Shown piece by piece: positions 13,773 to 22,948 of a DNA stretch of 22,962 bases. The DNA lies in contig CAJMLN010000033.1 of NCBI GenBank assembly GCA_905214315.1, forward strand, positions 1 through 22,962. Reading direction: 5' to 3'. Origin of the DNA: an uncultured bacterium. GTDB taxonomy: Bacteria > Bacillota > Clostridia > Christensenellales > QALW01. The position numbers were made by a program, and so were the translations under genes. Numbering within the stretch: position 1 is the stretch's first letter; each line of letters begins with the position of its first letter. Under the pieces are notes generated by a model. The model searched no databases. It was given only the letters and a program-made list of their open reading frames with translations, and was not told the DNA's origin.

Positions 13773-14957
13773 ATGAAAACTTTTGAGTTAAAATACGGCT
13801 GCAACCCAAACCAAAAGCCGGCCAGCATTTATATGGAGGACGGCAGCGACCTGCCCATTACCATTTTAAACGGCCGCCCCGGATACATTAACTTTTTGGA
13901 TGCGTTTAATTCCTGGCAGCTGGTAAAAGAGCTGAAGGCGGCGCTGCATATGCCCTGCGCCACCAGCTTTAAGCACGTAAGCCCCACCAGCGCCGCGCTG
14001 GGTCTGCCGATGAGCGAGGATTTAAAAAAGGCCTGCTTTGTAGATGATATCCTCGGCCTGGATGACTCCCCTCTGGCACTGGCTTATGCCCGTGCCCGCG
14101 GCACGGACCGTATGTCCTCCTTCGGCGATTGGATTGCGCTTTCGGATGTATGCGATACAACCACGGCGCTCCTGATCAAGCGTGAGGTTTCCGACGGCGT
14201 CATTGCCCCCGGCTATGAGCCGGAAGCCCTTGAAATTTTAAAAAGCAAGCGTAAGGGCGGCTATAACATCGTGCAGATTGATGAAAATTTTACTCCAAAC
14301 CCGGTAGAAAAAAAGCAGGTGTACGGCATTACCTTTGAGCAGGGGCGCAACAATTTTACCATTGACGAGAACCTGCTTACCAACATTGTTACCGCCAATA
14401 AGGAGCTGCCGCCTGAAGCAAAACGGGATTTGATTATTTCGCTGATTACGCTTAAATATACGCAGTCCAACTCCGTGTGCTACGCGGCCGACGGCCAGGC
14501 TATCGGCGTGGGTGCGGGGCAGCAGTCCCGTATTCACTGCACCCGTCTGGCTGGAAATAAGGCGGATATCTGGCATCTGCGCCGGCATCCGAAGGTGCTT
14601 TCCCTGCCCTTTTTGGAGAACATGGGCCGGCCCGAGAAGGATAACTGCATTGACGTATATATTTCCGACGACTGCCAGGATGTTCTAGCTGAGGGCAGCT
14701 GGCAGAAGTACTTTACCCGCAAGCCCGAGGAGCTGACGCGTGAAGAAAAACGTGCGTACCTGGACGGCATTACCGGCGTTGCTTTAGGCAGCGACGCGTT
14801 CTTTCCCTTCGGTGACAACATTGACCGGGCTAAAAAGAGCGGCGTAAGCTATATTGCCCAGCCCGGCGGCTCCGTGCGCGATGACCTGGTGATTGCCGAC
14901 TGCGATAAATACGGCATTGCCATGGCCTTTACCGGCATGCGGCTGTTCCATCATTGA
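13773..14957 (+). CDS. purH: Stand-alone AICAR transformylase (PurH C-terminal-type, no IMP cyclohydrolase domain)
   Basis: Transfers formyl from 10-formyl-THF to AICAR, giving FAICAR. 394 residues, lacking the roughly 200-residue IMP cyclohydrolase domain of normal PurH. Visible are LKYGCNPNQKPAS (6-18), catalytic Lys67-His68 in SFKHVSPTSAALG, RARGTDRMSSFGDWIALSD, YTQSNSVCYAADGQAIGVGAGQQSRIHC, and the C-terminal IAQPGGSVRDD...MAFTGMRLFHH. The name purV has been used for this form. AGGAGGACAGG is the ribosome site. The cyclohydrolase is supplied by the purO gene directly upstream. Confidence 0.94.
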   Translation: MKTFELKYGCNPNQKPASIYMEDGSDLPITILNGRPGYINFLDAFNSWQLVKELKAALHMPCATSFKHVSPTSAALGLPMSEDLKKACFVDDILGLDDSPLALAYARARGTDRMSSFGDWIALSDVCDTTTALLIKREVSDGVIAPGYEPEALEILKSKRKGGYNIVQIDENFTPNPVEKKQVYGITFEQGRNNFTIDENLLTNIVTANKELPPEAKRDLIISLITLKYTQSNSVCYAADGQAIGVGAGQQSRIHCTRLAGNKADIWHLRRHPKVLSLPFLENMGRPEKDNCIDVYISDDCQDVLAEGSWQKYFTRKPEELTREEKRAYLDGITGVALGSDAFFPFGDNIDRAKKSGVSYIAQPGGSVRDDLVIADCDKYGIAMAFTGMRLFHH

Positions 14958-14976
14958 TAAAAAGCGAGGAATTGAT

Positions 14977-16212
14977 ATGTTTTTTGATGAACTGAAAAAA
15001 TATGACGGCGAGGTTTACGCCTCCTGCGAAAGAGAATTTGAGCGGCAGCAGCACAACATTGAGCTGATTGCTTCGGAAAATATCGTGTCCGAGGCGGTGC
15101 TGCTGGCGGCCGGTACGGTTTTAACCAACAAATACGCCGAGGGTTATCCCGGCAAGCGGTATTACGGCGGTTGCGTGTATGTGGATGAGGTAGAGGAAAT
15201 TGCAAGGGAGCGCGCCAAAAAGCTCTTTGGTGCCGAGCACGCCAATGTGCAGCCCCACTGCGGCGCCAGCGCCAATCTGGCGGTGTTCTTTGCCCTTCTG
15301 GAGCCGGGCGACACGGTGCTTTCCATGAGCCTGGCCCACGGCGGCCATCTTTCCCACGGCTCCCCGGTCAATATTTCGGGCAAGTATTTCAACATCGTTC
15401 CCTACGGCATCGATGACGATACGCAGACGATCAACTACGAGCATGTGCGCGAGCTGGCGCTTGCCCATAAGCCCAAGCTGATTTTAGCCGGTGCATCAGC
15501 ATATCCCCGGGCAATCGACTTTAAAAAGTTCCGTGAAATTGCCGATGAGGCGGGCGCGTATCTTTTGGTGGATATGGCGCATATCGCCGGACTTGTGGCG
15601 GCGGGCTTGCATGAGAACCCCGTACCCTATGCCGACGTGGTGACCACCACAACTCATAAAACTCTGCGCGGTCCCCGCGGCGGTTTGATTCTTTGCAAGG
15701 AAAAATACGCTAAGCAGATTGATAAGGCCATTTTCCCCGGTATCCAGGGCGGCCCCTTGATGCACATCATCGCGGCCAAGGCCGTGGCGCTGGGCGAAGC
15801 CCTGACCGACGATTTTAAAGCTTACCAGAAGCAGATTGTAAAAAATGCCGCTTGCCTGGCGCAAGCGCTGACGGAAGAAGGCTTCCGATTGGTTTCCGGC
15901 GGAACGGACAACCACTTAATGCTGGTGGATTTGCAGAATTTCGGTATTACCGGCAAGGAATTTGAGCGTCGGCTGGACGAGGTGCACATCACCGTCAATA
16001 AAAACGCCGTGCCCAACGATCCGCAGAGTCCGTTCATTACCAGCGGCATCCGGGTGGGTACGCCCGCGGTGACCAGCCGCGGCTTCCGTGAGGAGGAAAT
16101 GAAGAAAATCGCCGGCTGGATGAAGCTTGCCGTTACCGATTTTGAGGGCAGCAAGGAAAAAATATCAGAAGAAGTAACCGCGCTTTGCGAAAAATACCCG
16201 ATTTATAAATAA
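14977..16212 (+). CDS. glyA: GlyA, serine hydroxymethyltransferase
   Basis: PLP enzyme converting serine and THF to glycine and 5,10-methylene-THF. 411 residues. Visible are NIELIASENIVS (27-38), NKYAEGYPGKRYYGG (51-65), VDMAHIAGLVAAG with Asp199 and His202, and the PLP lysine Lys228 in TTTTHKTLRGPRGG. The SHMT motif NVQPHSGAQAN reads NVQPHCGASAN here. The frame stays open upstream to 14893 inside purH, but ATG at 14977 has GAGGA seven bases before it and matches the family N-terminus. Its place between purH and purD supplies both glycine (for PurD) and one-carbon units (for PurN and AICAR transformylase). Confidence 0.97.
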   Translation: MFFDELKKYDGEVYASCEREFERQQHNIELIASENIVSEAVLLAAGTVLTNKYAEGYPGKRYYGGCVYVDEVEEIARERAKKLFGAEHANVQPHCGASANLAVFFALLEPGDTVLSMSLAHGGHLSHGSPVNISGKYFNIVPYGIDDDTQTINYEHVRELALAHKPKLILAGASAYPRAIDFKKFREIADEAGAYLLVDMAHIAGLVAAGLHENPVPYADVVTTTTHKTLRGPRGGLILCKEKYAKQIDKAIFPGIQGGPLMHIIAAKAVALGEALTDDFKAYQKQIVKNAACLAQALTEEGFRLVSGGTDNHLMLVDLQNFGITGKEFERRLDEVHITVNKNAVPNDPQSPFITSGIRVGTPAVTSRGFREEEMKKIAGWMKLAVTDFEGSKEKISEEVTALCEKYPIYK

Positions 16213-16222
16213 GGAGCAGGCC

Positions 16223-17491
16223 ATGAAGATAATGGTGGTAGGCGGCGGCGGCCGTGAGCATGCGATTATAAAAAAGATAAAGGAAAACCCGGCGGTTGAA
16301 ACTATTTATGCCCTGCCGGGCAACGGCGGAATGGCAGAAGACGCGCAGTGCGTGGATATCGGTGCCAAGGATATTGACGGCATGGTGGAATTCGCCCTAA
16401 AAAACAACGTGGATTTTGCCGTGGTAGCGCCGGATGATCCCTTGGTGCTGGGCGCGGTGGACCGGCTGGAGGAGGCGGGGATTCCCTGCTTCGGCCCTAA
16501 AGCAAATGCAGCTATTTTGGAGGGCAGTAAGGTGTTCTCCAAGCAATTGATGAAAAAATACGGTATTCCCACGGCGGAATATCAGGTGTTTTCTGCTGCG
16601 GAAGAAGCGCTGGCTTATTTAGAAACGGCGCCGTATCCCACCGTTATTAAGGCGGACGGCCTGGCGCTGGGCAAGGGCGTGATTATCGCGCAGACGGCGC
16701 AGGAGGCTAAAGAGGCCGTTATCAGCATTATGGAGGACCGCATTTTCGGCGAAAGCGGCCGGCAGATTGTGGTGGAGGAATTCCTGACCGGGCCGGAGGT
16801 TTCGGTATTAGCCTTTACCGACGGCAAAACGGTAAAGCCGATGGTTTCCTCTATGGATCACAAGCGTGCCTTAGACGGCGACAAGGGTTTGAATACCGGC
16901 GGCATGGGCACGGTTGCACCGAATCCGTATTATACGCAGGAGATAGCCGACGAGTGTATGCGCACGATCTTTTTGCCCACGATAGAGGCAATGAACAAAG
17001 AGGGACGCCCGTTCCAGGGCTGCCTGTACTTTGGGCTGATGCTTACGCTTAAGGGCCCCAAAGTGATTGAATATAACTGCCGCTTTGGCGACCCGGAAAC
17101 CCAGGTGGTGCTTCCGCTTTTAGAGAGCGACCTGCTGACCGTGATGCGCGCCTGCCGTGAGGGAACGCTGGCCGAATGTGACGTAAAATTTTCTAAAAAA
17201 GCGGCGGCCTGCGTGGTGATGGCCTCCAAAGGCTATCCGCAGAAATATCAAACGGGGTATGAAATCCACGTTGCCCCGGCGTTTTCGGGCCAGCTTTTTG
17301 TAGCCGGCGCTAAACGGCAGGGGGAAAGCCTTGTAACGGCCGGCGGCCGGGTGCTGGGCGTGGCGGCCACGGGAGAGACCCTGCGGCAGGCGGTGGAGGA
17401 GGCGTATCATCAGTGCCGTTTTGTTACGTTTGAAAACGCTTACTGCCGCGGGGATATCGGCCAAAAAGCTCTGGCGGCGCTGAAAGAATAA
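16223..17491 (+). CDS. purD: PurD, phosphoribosylamine-glycine ligase (GAR synthetase)
   Basis: ATP-grasp enzyme joining phosphoribosylamine and glycine. 422 residues, normal length. Visible are VVGGGGREHAI (5-15), LPGNGG (31-36), the ATP-grasp segment VIKADGLALGKGVII (141-155), LNTGGMGT (223-230) and the GARS signature RFGDPETQ (287-294). AAGGAGCAGG lies before the ATG, 10 bp after the glyA stop. Confidence 0.97.
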   Translation: MKIMVVGGGGREHAIIKKIKENPAVETIYALPGNGGMAEDAQCVDIGAKDIDGMVEFALKNNVDFAVVAPDDPLVLGAVDRLEEAGIPCFGPKANAAILEGSKVFSKQLMKKYGIPTAEYQVFSAAEEALAYLETAPYPTVIKADGLALGKGVIIAQTAQEAKEAVISIMEDRIFGESGRQIVVEEFLTGPEVSVLAFTDGKTVKPMVSSMDHKRALDGDKGLNTGGMGTVAPNPYYTQEIADECMRTIFLPTIEAMNKEGRPFQGCLYFGLMLTLKGPKVIEYNCRFGDPETQVVLPLLESDLLTVMRACREGTLAECDVKFSKKAAACVVMASKGYPQKYQTGYEIHVAPAFSGQLFVAGAKRQGESLVTAGGRVLGVAATGETLRQAVEEAYHQCRFVTFENAYCRGDIGQKALAALKE

Positions 17492-17510
17492 AAAATCGGG
17501 AGGTGCAGGA

Positions 17511-20500
17511 ATGGTTTACAGAGTTTTTGTTGAAAAAAAGGAACCCCTGGCCGACGAGGCAAGGGCGCTGAAAAATGACATCGTCTCCTTCCTGGGAATT
17601 TCCGGGCTGGAAAAGCTGCGTCTTGTCAATCGCTATGATGTGGAGGATATTGAGCCGGAGCTGTTTGAATACGCCAAAAAAACCGTGTTTTCCGAGCCGC
17701 AGGTGGATAGTGTTTCCGATACGTTGGAGGACGCGGATTCCGCCGCCGTGTTTGCGGTGGAGTATCTGCCCGGGCAGTTTGACCAGCGCGCCGATTCCGC
17801 CGCGCAGTGTATTCAATTGATTTCCACAGGTCAGCGTCCGCTGGTGCGCACGGCTAAGGTCTATGTGCTCTACGGCACGCTTTCAGAAGAGGATATTGAA
17901 AGGATTCAAAAGCACGTTATCAACGCCGTGGAGAGCCGCCGGGCGTCCATGGAAAAGCCGGAAACGCTGAAGACGGACTATGAAACGCCCGCTTCGGTGG
18001 AAACGCTGCACGGCTTTATTTCTTTAAGCCGCACAGAACTGGAGGCCTTTGTAAAGACGTACGGTCTGGCAATGGACGGCGACGATATAGCGTTCTGCCA
18101 AAAATATTTTCAAAGCGAAAAGCGTGATCCTACGATTACCGAAATCCGCATGATTGACACCTACTGGTCGGATCACTGCCGGCATACGACGTTTTTAACC
18201 ACGATCGACAGCGTGCGTTTTGAGGACGAGCAGCTGCAGAAGACATATGAAACCTATCTTTCCGTCCGCAGGGAGCTGGGGCGCACAAAGCCGCAGAATT
18301 TAATGGATATTGCTACGATAGCGGCCAAATATTTAAAAACCCAGGGCAAGCTGGAAAAGCTGGATGAATCCGAGGAGATCAACGCCTGCACGGTGAAAAT
18401 GCAGATTGATGTAAACGGAAAACCGGAGGACTGGCTGCTGCTGTTTAAAAACGAAACCCATAACCATCCCACCGAAATTGAACCGTTCGGCGGTGCGGCC
18501 ACCTGCATCGGCGGCGCGATTCGCGATCCGCTTTCGGGCCGGAGTTATGTTTATGCCGCTATGCGCGTTACCGGCGCGGCCGATCCGCTGCGGCCGGTGG
18601 AGCAGACGCTGCAGGGCAAGCTTCCCCAGCGGAAGATTGTTACCACCGCGGCGGCGGGGTATTCTTCCTACGGCAACCAAATCGGCTTGGCTACGGGGCA
18701 GGTGGATGAGATATACCATGAGGGCTATGCGGCTAAGCGCCTGGAGATCGGCGCGGTAATTGCGGCGGCACCGGCTAAGAACGTGCGGCGCGAAGTACCG
18801 CAGCCGGGAGATATTGTAATTTTACTGGGCGGAAAAACTGGGCGCGACGGCTGCGGCGGTGCCACGGGTTCGTCCAAATCTCATACGCTTTCTTCGCTGG
18901 AGAGCTGCGGGGCCGAGGTACAGAAGGGCAACGCCCCCGAGGAGCGCAAGCTGCAGCGGCTGTTTCGCAGCAGCGAGGCCTCCCGCCTGATTAAGCGCTG
19001 CAACGATTTCGGCGCCGGCGGCGTTTCGGTAGCCATCGGCGAGCTGGCCGACGGGCTGAAAATCAATTTGGACGCCGTACCCAAGAAGTACGAGGGACTG
19101 GATGGCACCGAGCTTGCCATCAGCGAATCGCAGGAGCGTATGGCGGTGGTGGTGGAGGCCAAGGATGTTTCCGCCTTTATTGCCCTTGCTCAGCGCGAAA
19201 ATTTAGAGGCCACCGTGGTGGCGGAGGTTACGCAGGAGCCGCGGCTGGTGATGCAGTGGAAGGGGAATACGATCGTTGATATTTCCCGCGAATTTTTAAA
19301 TTCCAACGGTGCGGAGAAGCATATTCAGATTGAGGCCGCCACTCCGCGGGCATATCAGAAGGATATTCCCGAAAATTTTGCAGCCGGGCTTTCGGCTTTG
19401 GCGGCGGATTTAAACGTATGCTCTAAGCGCGGGCTTTCCGAGCGGTTTGATTCCACCATCGGCGCCGGTACGGTTTTAATGCCCTTTGGCGGAAAATACC
19501 AGCAAACGCCGATTCAGGCGATGGTGCATAAAATTTCGCTGGAAGCGGGCGATACCGACGACTGCTCCTTAATGGCCTGGGGCTATAACCCCTTTATTAC
19601 GGAAAAAAGCCCCTATCACGGCGCGTATTTGGCCGTGGTGGAATCGGTGGCAAAATTGATTGCTTCGGGCGCGGCGTTTGGGGATGTATACCTTACGTTC
19701 CAGGAATATTTTGCCCGCCCCGGTAAGGATTCCAAGCGGTGGGGCCAGCCTTTAGCCGCGCTTTTGGGTGCGTTTCAGGCGCAGCTGGATTATGGCATTG
19801 CGGCCATCGGCGGCAAGGATTCCATGAGCGGCACGTTTGAAACTTTGGATGTTCCGCCTACGCTTGTTTCCTTTGCGGTAACGACGGAAAAAATTCCGCA
19901 CATTGTTTCACCGGAGTTTAAGGGCGCTGGGCACCGCGTGGTATTGCTGGTGCCGGCCTATGACGAAAACGGCCTGCCGGAGAAAGCCTCGCAGAAGGCG
20001 CTGTTTGAAAAGGTTACTTCCCTTATGCGCGGCGGCAAGGTGCTGGCGGCCTATACGCCCGGCTACGGCGGCGTGGCCGAGGCCGTGCTGAAAATGGCTC
20101 TGGGCAACGGCGTAGGCTTTGCCTTTGACGAAAACCTGACGCTTTCGCAGCTGTTCGGGTATGCCTACGGCGCGTTCGTCTTAGAGGTTGAAGGCGACGT
20201 TTGCGACGGCGTTTTGCTGGGTGAAACCACAGAAGCACCGCAGTTTACCTACCAGGGGGCGGCCCTTGCGCTAAAACAGCTGCAGGCGCTGTATGAAAAT
20301 AAATTGGAGCCGGTGTATCCCTGCAATATAGAAAGCAAAAATGAAGAAATTCCCGCCTTTACGTATAAGGCATCGGCGCGTGCCAAGGCGGTGCCTATCG
20401 CCAGGCCGCGGGTGCTGATTCCGGTGTTCCCCGGAACCAACTGCGAATATGATACCGCCAGGGCGATGGCTTCGGCCGGTGCCGAGCCGGAGATTTTTGT

Positions 20501-21200
20501 TATCAAAAACCTTTCCTCGGCGGCGGTTAAGGAATCGGTGGAGACTTTTGCGCAAAAGATAAAAAATTCGCAGATTATCTTTATTCCCGGCGGTTTCTCC
20601 GGCGGCGACGAGCCGGACGGCTCCGGTAAGTTTATTACTGCGTTTTTCCGTTCGCCGGCGATAGCGGCTGGCGTTACGGAGTTGTTGGAGCAGCGCGACG
20701 GGCTGATGTGCGGCATCTGCAACGGCTTCCAGGCGTTAATTAAGCTTGGCTTGGTACCTTTTGGCCGTATTTTGGATACCGATGCCGCCTGCCCCACGCT
20801 TACGTTCAATACCATCGGCAGGCACCAGTCGCGCCTGGTGCAAACCAGGGTGGCCTCGAATAAATCCCCCTGGCTGATGAATACGCAGCCCGGCGAGATC
20901 TACACCGTGCCGATTTCCCATGGCGAGGGACGCTTTCTGGCGGATGACGCGCTGATTGCGCGCCTGGCGGAAAACGGACAGATTGCCACGCAGTATGTGG
21001 ATCTCGCGGGCAATCCTACGATGGATATTCACTTTAATCCCAACGGCTCCTGTGCGGCAATTGAGGGCATCACCTCGCCCGACGGCCGGGTGTTTGGCAA
21101 AATGGGCCACTCCGAGCGCACAGGCAAAGGTCTTTATAAAAATGTGCCGGGCGATTTTGATATGGGCATGTTCGCTTCGGCCGTACGTTATTTTAAATAA
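17511..21200 (+). CDS. purL: PurL, single-chain phosphoribosylformylglycinamidine synthase (synthetase plus glutaminase)
   Basis: Converts FGAR, glutamine and ATP to FGAM. At 1,229 residues it is the large one-chain form, not the PurS/PurQ/small-PurL complex of Bacillus. Domains in order: an N-terminal PurS-like region, a linker (DTYWSDHCRHTTF), two AIR-synthetase-like halves with ETHNHPTEIEPFGGAA (315-330) and the second-half GGKDSMSGTFETL, then a class I glutaminase domain from about residue 966 (VLIPVFPGTNCEYD) with nucleophile Cys1070 in MCGICNGFQ and HGEGRF near the end. GGGAGGTGCAGGA is the ribosome site. Large PurL is common in Clostridia as well as in gamma-proteobacteria and eukaryotes. 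No separate purQ or purS is needed or seen. Confidence 0.97.
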   Translation: MVYRVFVEKKEPLADEARALKNDIVSFLGISGLEKLRLVNRYDVEDIEPELFEYAKKTVFSEPQVDSVSDTLEDADSAAVFAVEYLPGQFDQRADSAAQCIQLISTGQRPLVRTAKVYVLYGTLSEEDIERIQKHVINAVESRRASMEKPETLKTDYETPASVETLHGFISLSRTELEAFVKTYGLAMDGDDIAFCQKYFQSEKRDPTITEIRMIDTYWSDHCRHTTFLTTIDSVRFEDEQLQKTYETYLSVRRELGRTKPQNLMDIATIAAKYLKTQGKLEKLDESEEINACTVKMQIDVNGKPEDWLLLFKNETHNHPTEIEPFGGAATCIGGAIRDPLSGRSYVYAAMRVTGAADPLRPVEQTLQGKLPQRKIVTTAAAGYSSYGNQIGLATGQVDEIYHEGYAAKRLEIGAVIAAAPAKNVRREVPQPGDIVILLGGKTGRDGCGGATGSSKSHTLSSLESCGAEVQKGNAPEERKLQRLFRSSEASRLIKRCNDFGAGGVSVAIGELADGLKINLDAVPKKYEGLDGTELAISESQERMAVVVEAKDVSAFIALAQRENLEATVVAEVTQEPRLVMQWKGNTIVDISREFLNSNGAEKHIQIEAATPRAYQKDIPENFAAGLSALAADLNVCSKRGLSERFDSTIGAGTVLMPFGGKYQQTPIQAMVHKISLEAGDTDDCSLMAWGYNPFITEKSPYHGAYLAVVESVAKLIASGAAFGDVYLTFQEYFARPGKDSKRWGQPLAALLGAFQAQLDYGIAAIGGKDSMSGTFETLDVPPTLVSFAVTTEKIPHIVSPEFKGAGHRVVLLVPAYDENGLPEKASQKALFEKVTSLMRGGKVLAAYTPGYGGVAEAVLKMALGNGVGFAFDENLTLSQLFGYAYGAFVLEVEGDVCDGVLLGETTEAPQFTYQGAALALKQLQALYENKLEPVYPCNIESKNEEIPAFTYKASARAKAVPIARPRVLIPVFPGTNCEYDTARAMASAGAEPEIFVIKNLSSAAVKESVETFAQKIKNSQIIFIPGGFSGGDEPDGSGKFITAFFRSPAIAAGVTELLEQRDGLMCGICNGFQALIKLGLVPFGRILDTDAACPTLTFNTIGRHQSRLVQTRVASNKSPWLMNTQPGEIYTVPISHGEGRFLADDALIARLAENGQIATQYVDLAGNPTMDIHFNPNGSCAAIEGITSPDGRVFGKMGHSERTGKGLYKNVPGDFDMGMFASAVRYFK

Positions 21201-21212
21201 GGAGGAATTTTT

Positions 21213-22706
21213 ATGGCTACGTTTTTTGAGGAACCGTCACATACCTTCAGCGAATATCTTCTGGTACCGGGATATTCCGACAGCACCTGCATTCCGGCCA
21301 ATGTCAGCTTGAAAACACCGCTGGTAAAGTTCAAAAAGGGTGAGAAGCCGGCCATTGAAATGAACATTCCAATGGTTTCGGCTATCATGCAGTCTGTTTC
21401 CGGCGATAAGCTTGCTGTTGCGCTGGCACGCGAGGGCGGCGTGGCGTTCATCTACGGTTCGCAGTCGGTAGAGGAGGAAGCGGCCATGGTGGCGCGTGCC
21501 AAGGGCTATAAGGCCGGCTTTGTAAGGAGCGATTCTAATATCGCGCCGGAGGCAACCTTAAAGGATATTCTAGCCCTGAAGGAGCGCACGGGCCATTCCA
21601 CCGTAGCGGTAACCCAGGACGGCACCGCCGAGGGAAAGCTGCTGGGAATTGTAACCGGCCGGGATTACCGCGTAAGCCGTATGGGTGAGGATACGCCGGT
21701 TTCTGCCTTTATGACGCCGATGGCCAAGCTGATTTATGCCAAAGAGGGCACGACCCTGAGCGAGGCCAACGATATTATTTGGGAGCATAAGCTCAATTCC
21801 CTGCCGATTGTTTCGGACGACGGTAGACTGCGCTATTTTGTGTTCCGCAAGGACTACGAGCAGCATAAAAATAACCCCAACGAGCTTTTGGACGGCAATA
21901 AGCGCTACGTGGTGGGCGCGGGCATCAATACCCGCGATTATGCGCAGCGCGTGCCGGCTTTGGTGGAAGCGGGCGCAGATGTGCTCTGCATTGATTCCTC
22001 CGAGGGCTTTTCCCAGTGGCAGAAGCTGACGATTAATTTCATCCGCGAAAAGTATGGTGACAGCGTAAAGGTGGGCGCCGGCAACGTGGTGGACGGCGAG
22101 GGCTTCCGCTATTTGGCCCAGTGCGGGGCCGATTTTGTAAAGGTGGGCATCGGCGGCGGTTCCATCTGTATTACGCGGGAGACCAAGGGGATAGGCCGCG
22201 GCCAGGCAACGGCGGTGATCGACGTCTGCCGTGCCCGGGATGAGTATTTTAAAGAAACGGGAATTTATGTTCCCGTATGCTCCGACGGCGGCATCGTACA
22301 CGATCATCACATTACGCTTGCTCTGGCCATGGGCGCGGATTTTGTAATGTTAGGGCGCTATTTTGCCCGGTTTGATGAAAGCCCCACGGCAAAAATCAAC
22401 GTAAACGGCACCTTAATGAAGGAATACTGGGGCGAAGGCTCCAACCGTGCGCGCAACTGGCAGCGGTATGATCTGGGCGGCGCGGGCAAGCTCTCCTTTG
22501 AAGAGGGCGTGGATTCCTATGTTCCCTACGCGGGTAAGCTTTCGGATAACGTGCGGCAAAGCTTGGCCAAGGTAAAGAGCACCATGTGCAACTGCGGCGC
22601 GGTTACGATTCCGCAGCTGCAGCAAAAGGCCAAAATTACGCTGGTTTCCTCGGTAAGCATCGTAGAGGGCGGCGCCCATGACGTTATGCTAAAAAGCAAG
22701 CAGTAA
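21213..22706 (+). CDS. guaB: GuaB, IMP dehydrogenase with CBS domains (Tritrichomonas foetus-like subtype)
   Basis: Oxidises IMP to XMP with NAD, the committed step to guanine nucleotides. 497 residues: a TIM-barrel split by two CBS motifs (about 95-215). The catalytic loop reads GIGGGSICITRE with Cys319; most bacterial enzymes have GPGSICTTR. The mobile flap WGEGSNRARNWQRYDLGG places the Arg-Tyr pair at 418-419. Asp261, Lys310, Arg382 and Glu431 also fall at the positions reported for the T. foetus enzyme. Lys310 plus Glu431 is the combination linked to weak mycophenolic acid binding. AAGGAGG precedes the ATG, 12 bp after purL. It is last in the operon and followed by a terminator. Confidence 0.97.
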   Translation: MATFFEEPSHTFSEYLLVPGYSDSTCIPANVSLKTPLVKFKKGEKPAIEMNIPMVSAIMQSVSGDKLAVALAREGGVAFIYGSQSVEEEAAMVARAKGYKAGFVRSDSNIAPEATLKDILALKERTGHSTVAVTQDGTAEGKLLGIVTGRDYRVSRMGEDTPVSAFMTPMAKLIYAKEGTTLSEANDIIWEHKLNSLPIVSDDGRLRYFVFRKDYEQHKNNPNELLDGNKRYVVGAGINTRDYAQRVPALVEAGADVLCIDSSEGFSQWQKLTINFIREKYGDSVKVGAGNVVDGEGFRYLAQCGADFVKVGIGGGSICITRETKGIGRGQATAVIDVCRARDEYFKETGIYVPVCSDGGIVHDHHITLALAMGADFVMLGRYFARFDESPTAKINVNGTLMKEYWGEGSNRARNWQRYDLGGAGKLSFEEGVDSYVPYAGKLSDNVRQSLAKVKSTMCNCGAVTIPQLQQKAKITLVSSVSIVEGGAHDVMLKSKQ

Positions 22707-22722
22707 AGCAATTGTGCAGGAA

Positions 22723-22750
22723 AACGAAGAGAGCATGCTCTTCGTTTTTT
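22723..22750 (+). terminator. Intrinsic terminator at the end of the purine operon
   Basis: AACGAAGAG (22723-22731) pairs with CTCTTCGTT (22738-22746) around a 6-base loop AGCATG. The T-run (22745-22750) begins inside the 3' arm. It starts 17 bp after the guaB stop. Confidence 0.9.
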
Positions 22751-22780
22751 CTCTTGAAAAGAAAAAAGCTGTAAAACCCC

Positions 22781-22948
22781 TCTCCCTTCATTTCACTTAC
22801 GCTCACCAGCTCCCGCCTCAAGGGGAGCCAAGAGAAAAGGGGCCTATTGTCAGGGGGGACTGTCACGCAGGTAACTGAGGGGGAGTTCTTTCCTGAACTC
22901 CCTTCAGTTTGCTTTTCATTCGCCAGCTCCCGCCCAAAAAGGGAGCTG
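22781..22948. repeat. Cluster of three related GC-rich intergenic repeat units (two direct, one inverted)
   Basis: Unit 1 (22781-22829) and unit 3 (22895-22948) both run CTCCCTTCA-x-TT...CAGCTCCCGCC...AAGGGGAGC/AAAGGGAGC in the same direction. Unit 2 (22853-22887) is similar when read on the minus strand (AACTCCCCCTCAGTTACCTG...). A perfect 8-bp stem GGGAGTTC/GAACTCCC (22881-22888 with 22895-22902) links units 2 and 3. No ORF is convincing here. This looks like the dispersed CTCCC/GGGAG intergenic repeats seen in many Clostridia genomes. Confidence 0.6.

Noticed and set aside
14893..14976. In-frame upstream extension of glyA into purH
   Set aside because: No ribosome site there; the ATG at 14977 has one and gives the normal SHMT N-terminus.
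21570..22310. 246-codon minus-strand open frame
   Set aside because: Antisense to guaB, no ribosome site and no domain.
22781..22948. CRISPR array
   Set aside because: Units differ in sequence and orientation and have no regular unique spacers; better explained as intergenic repeats.
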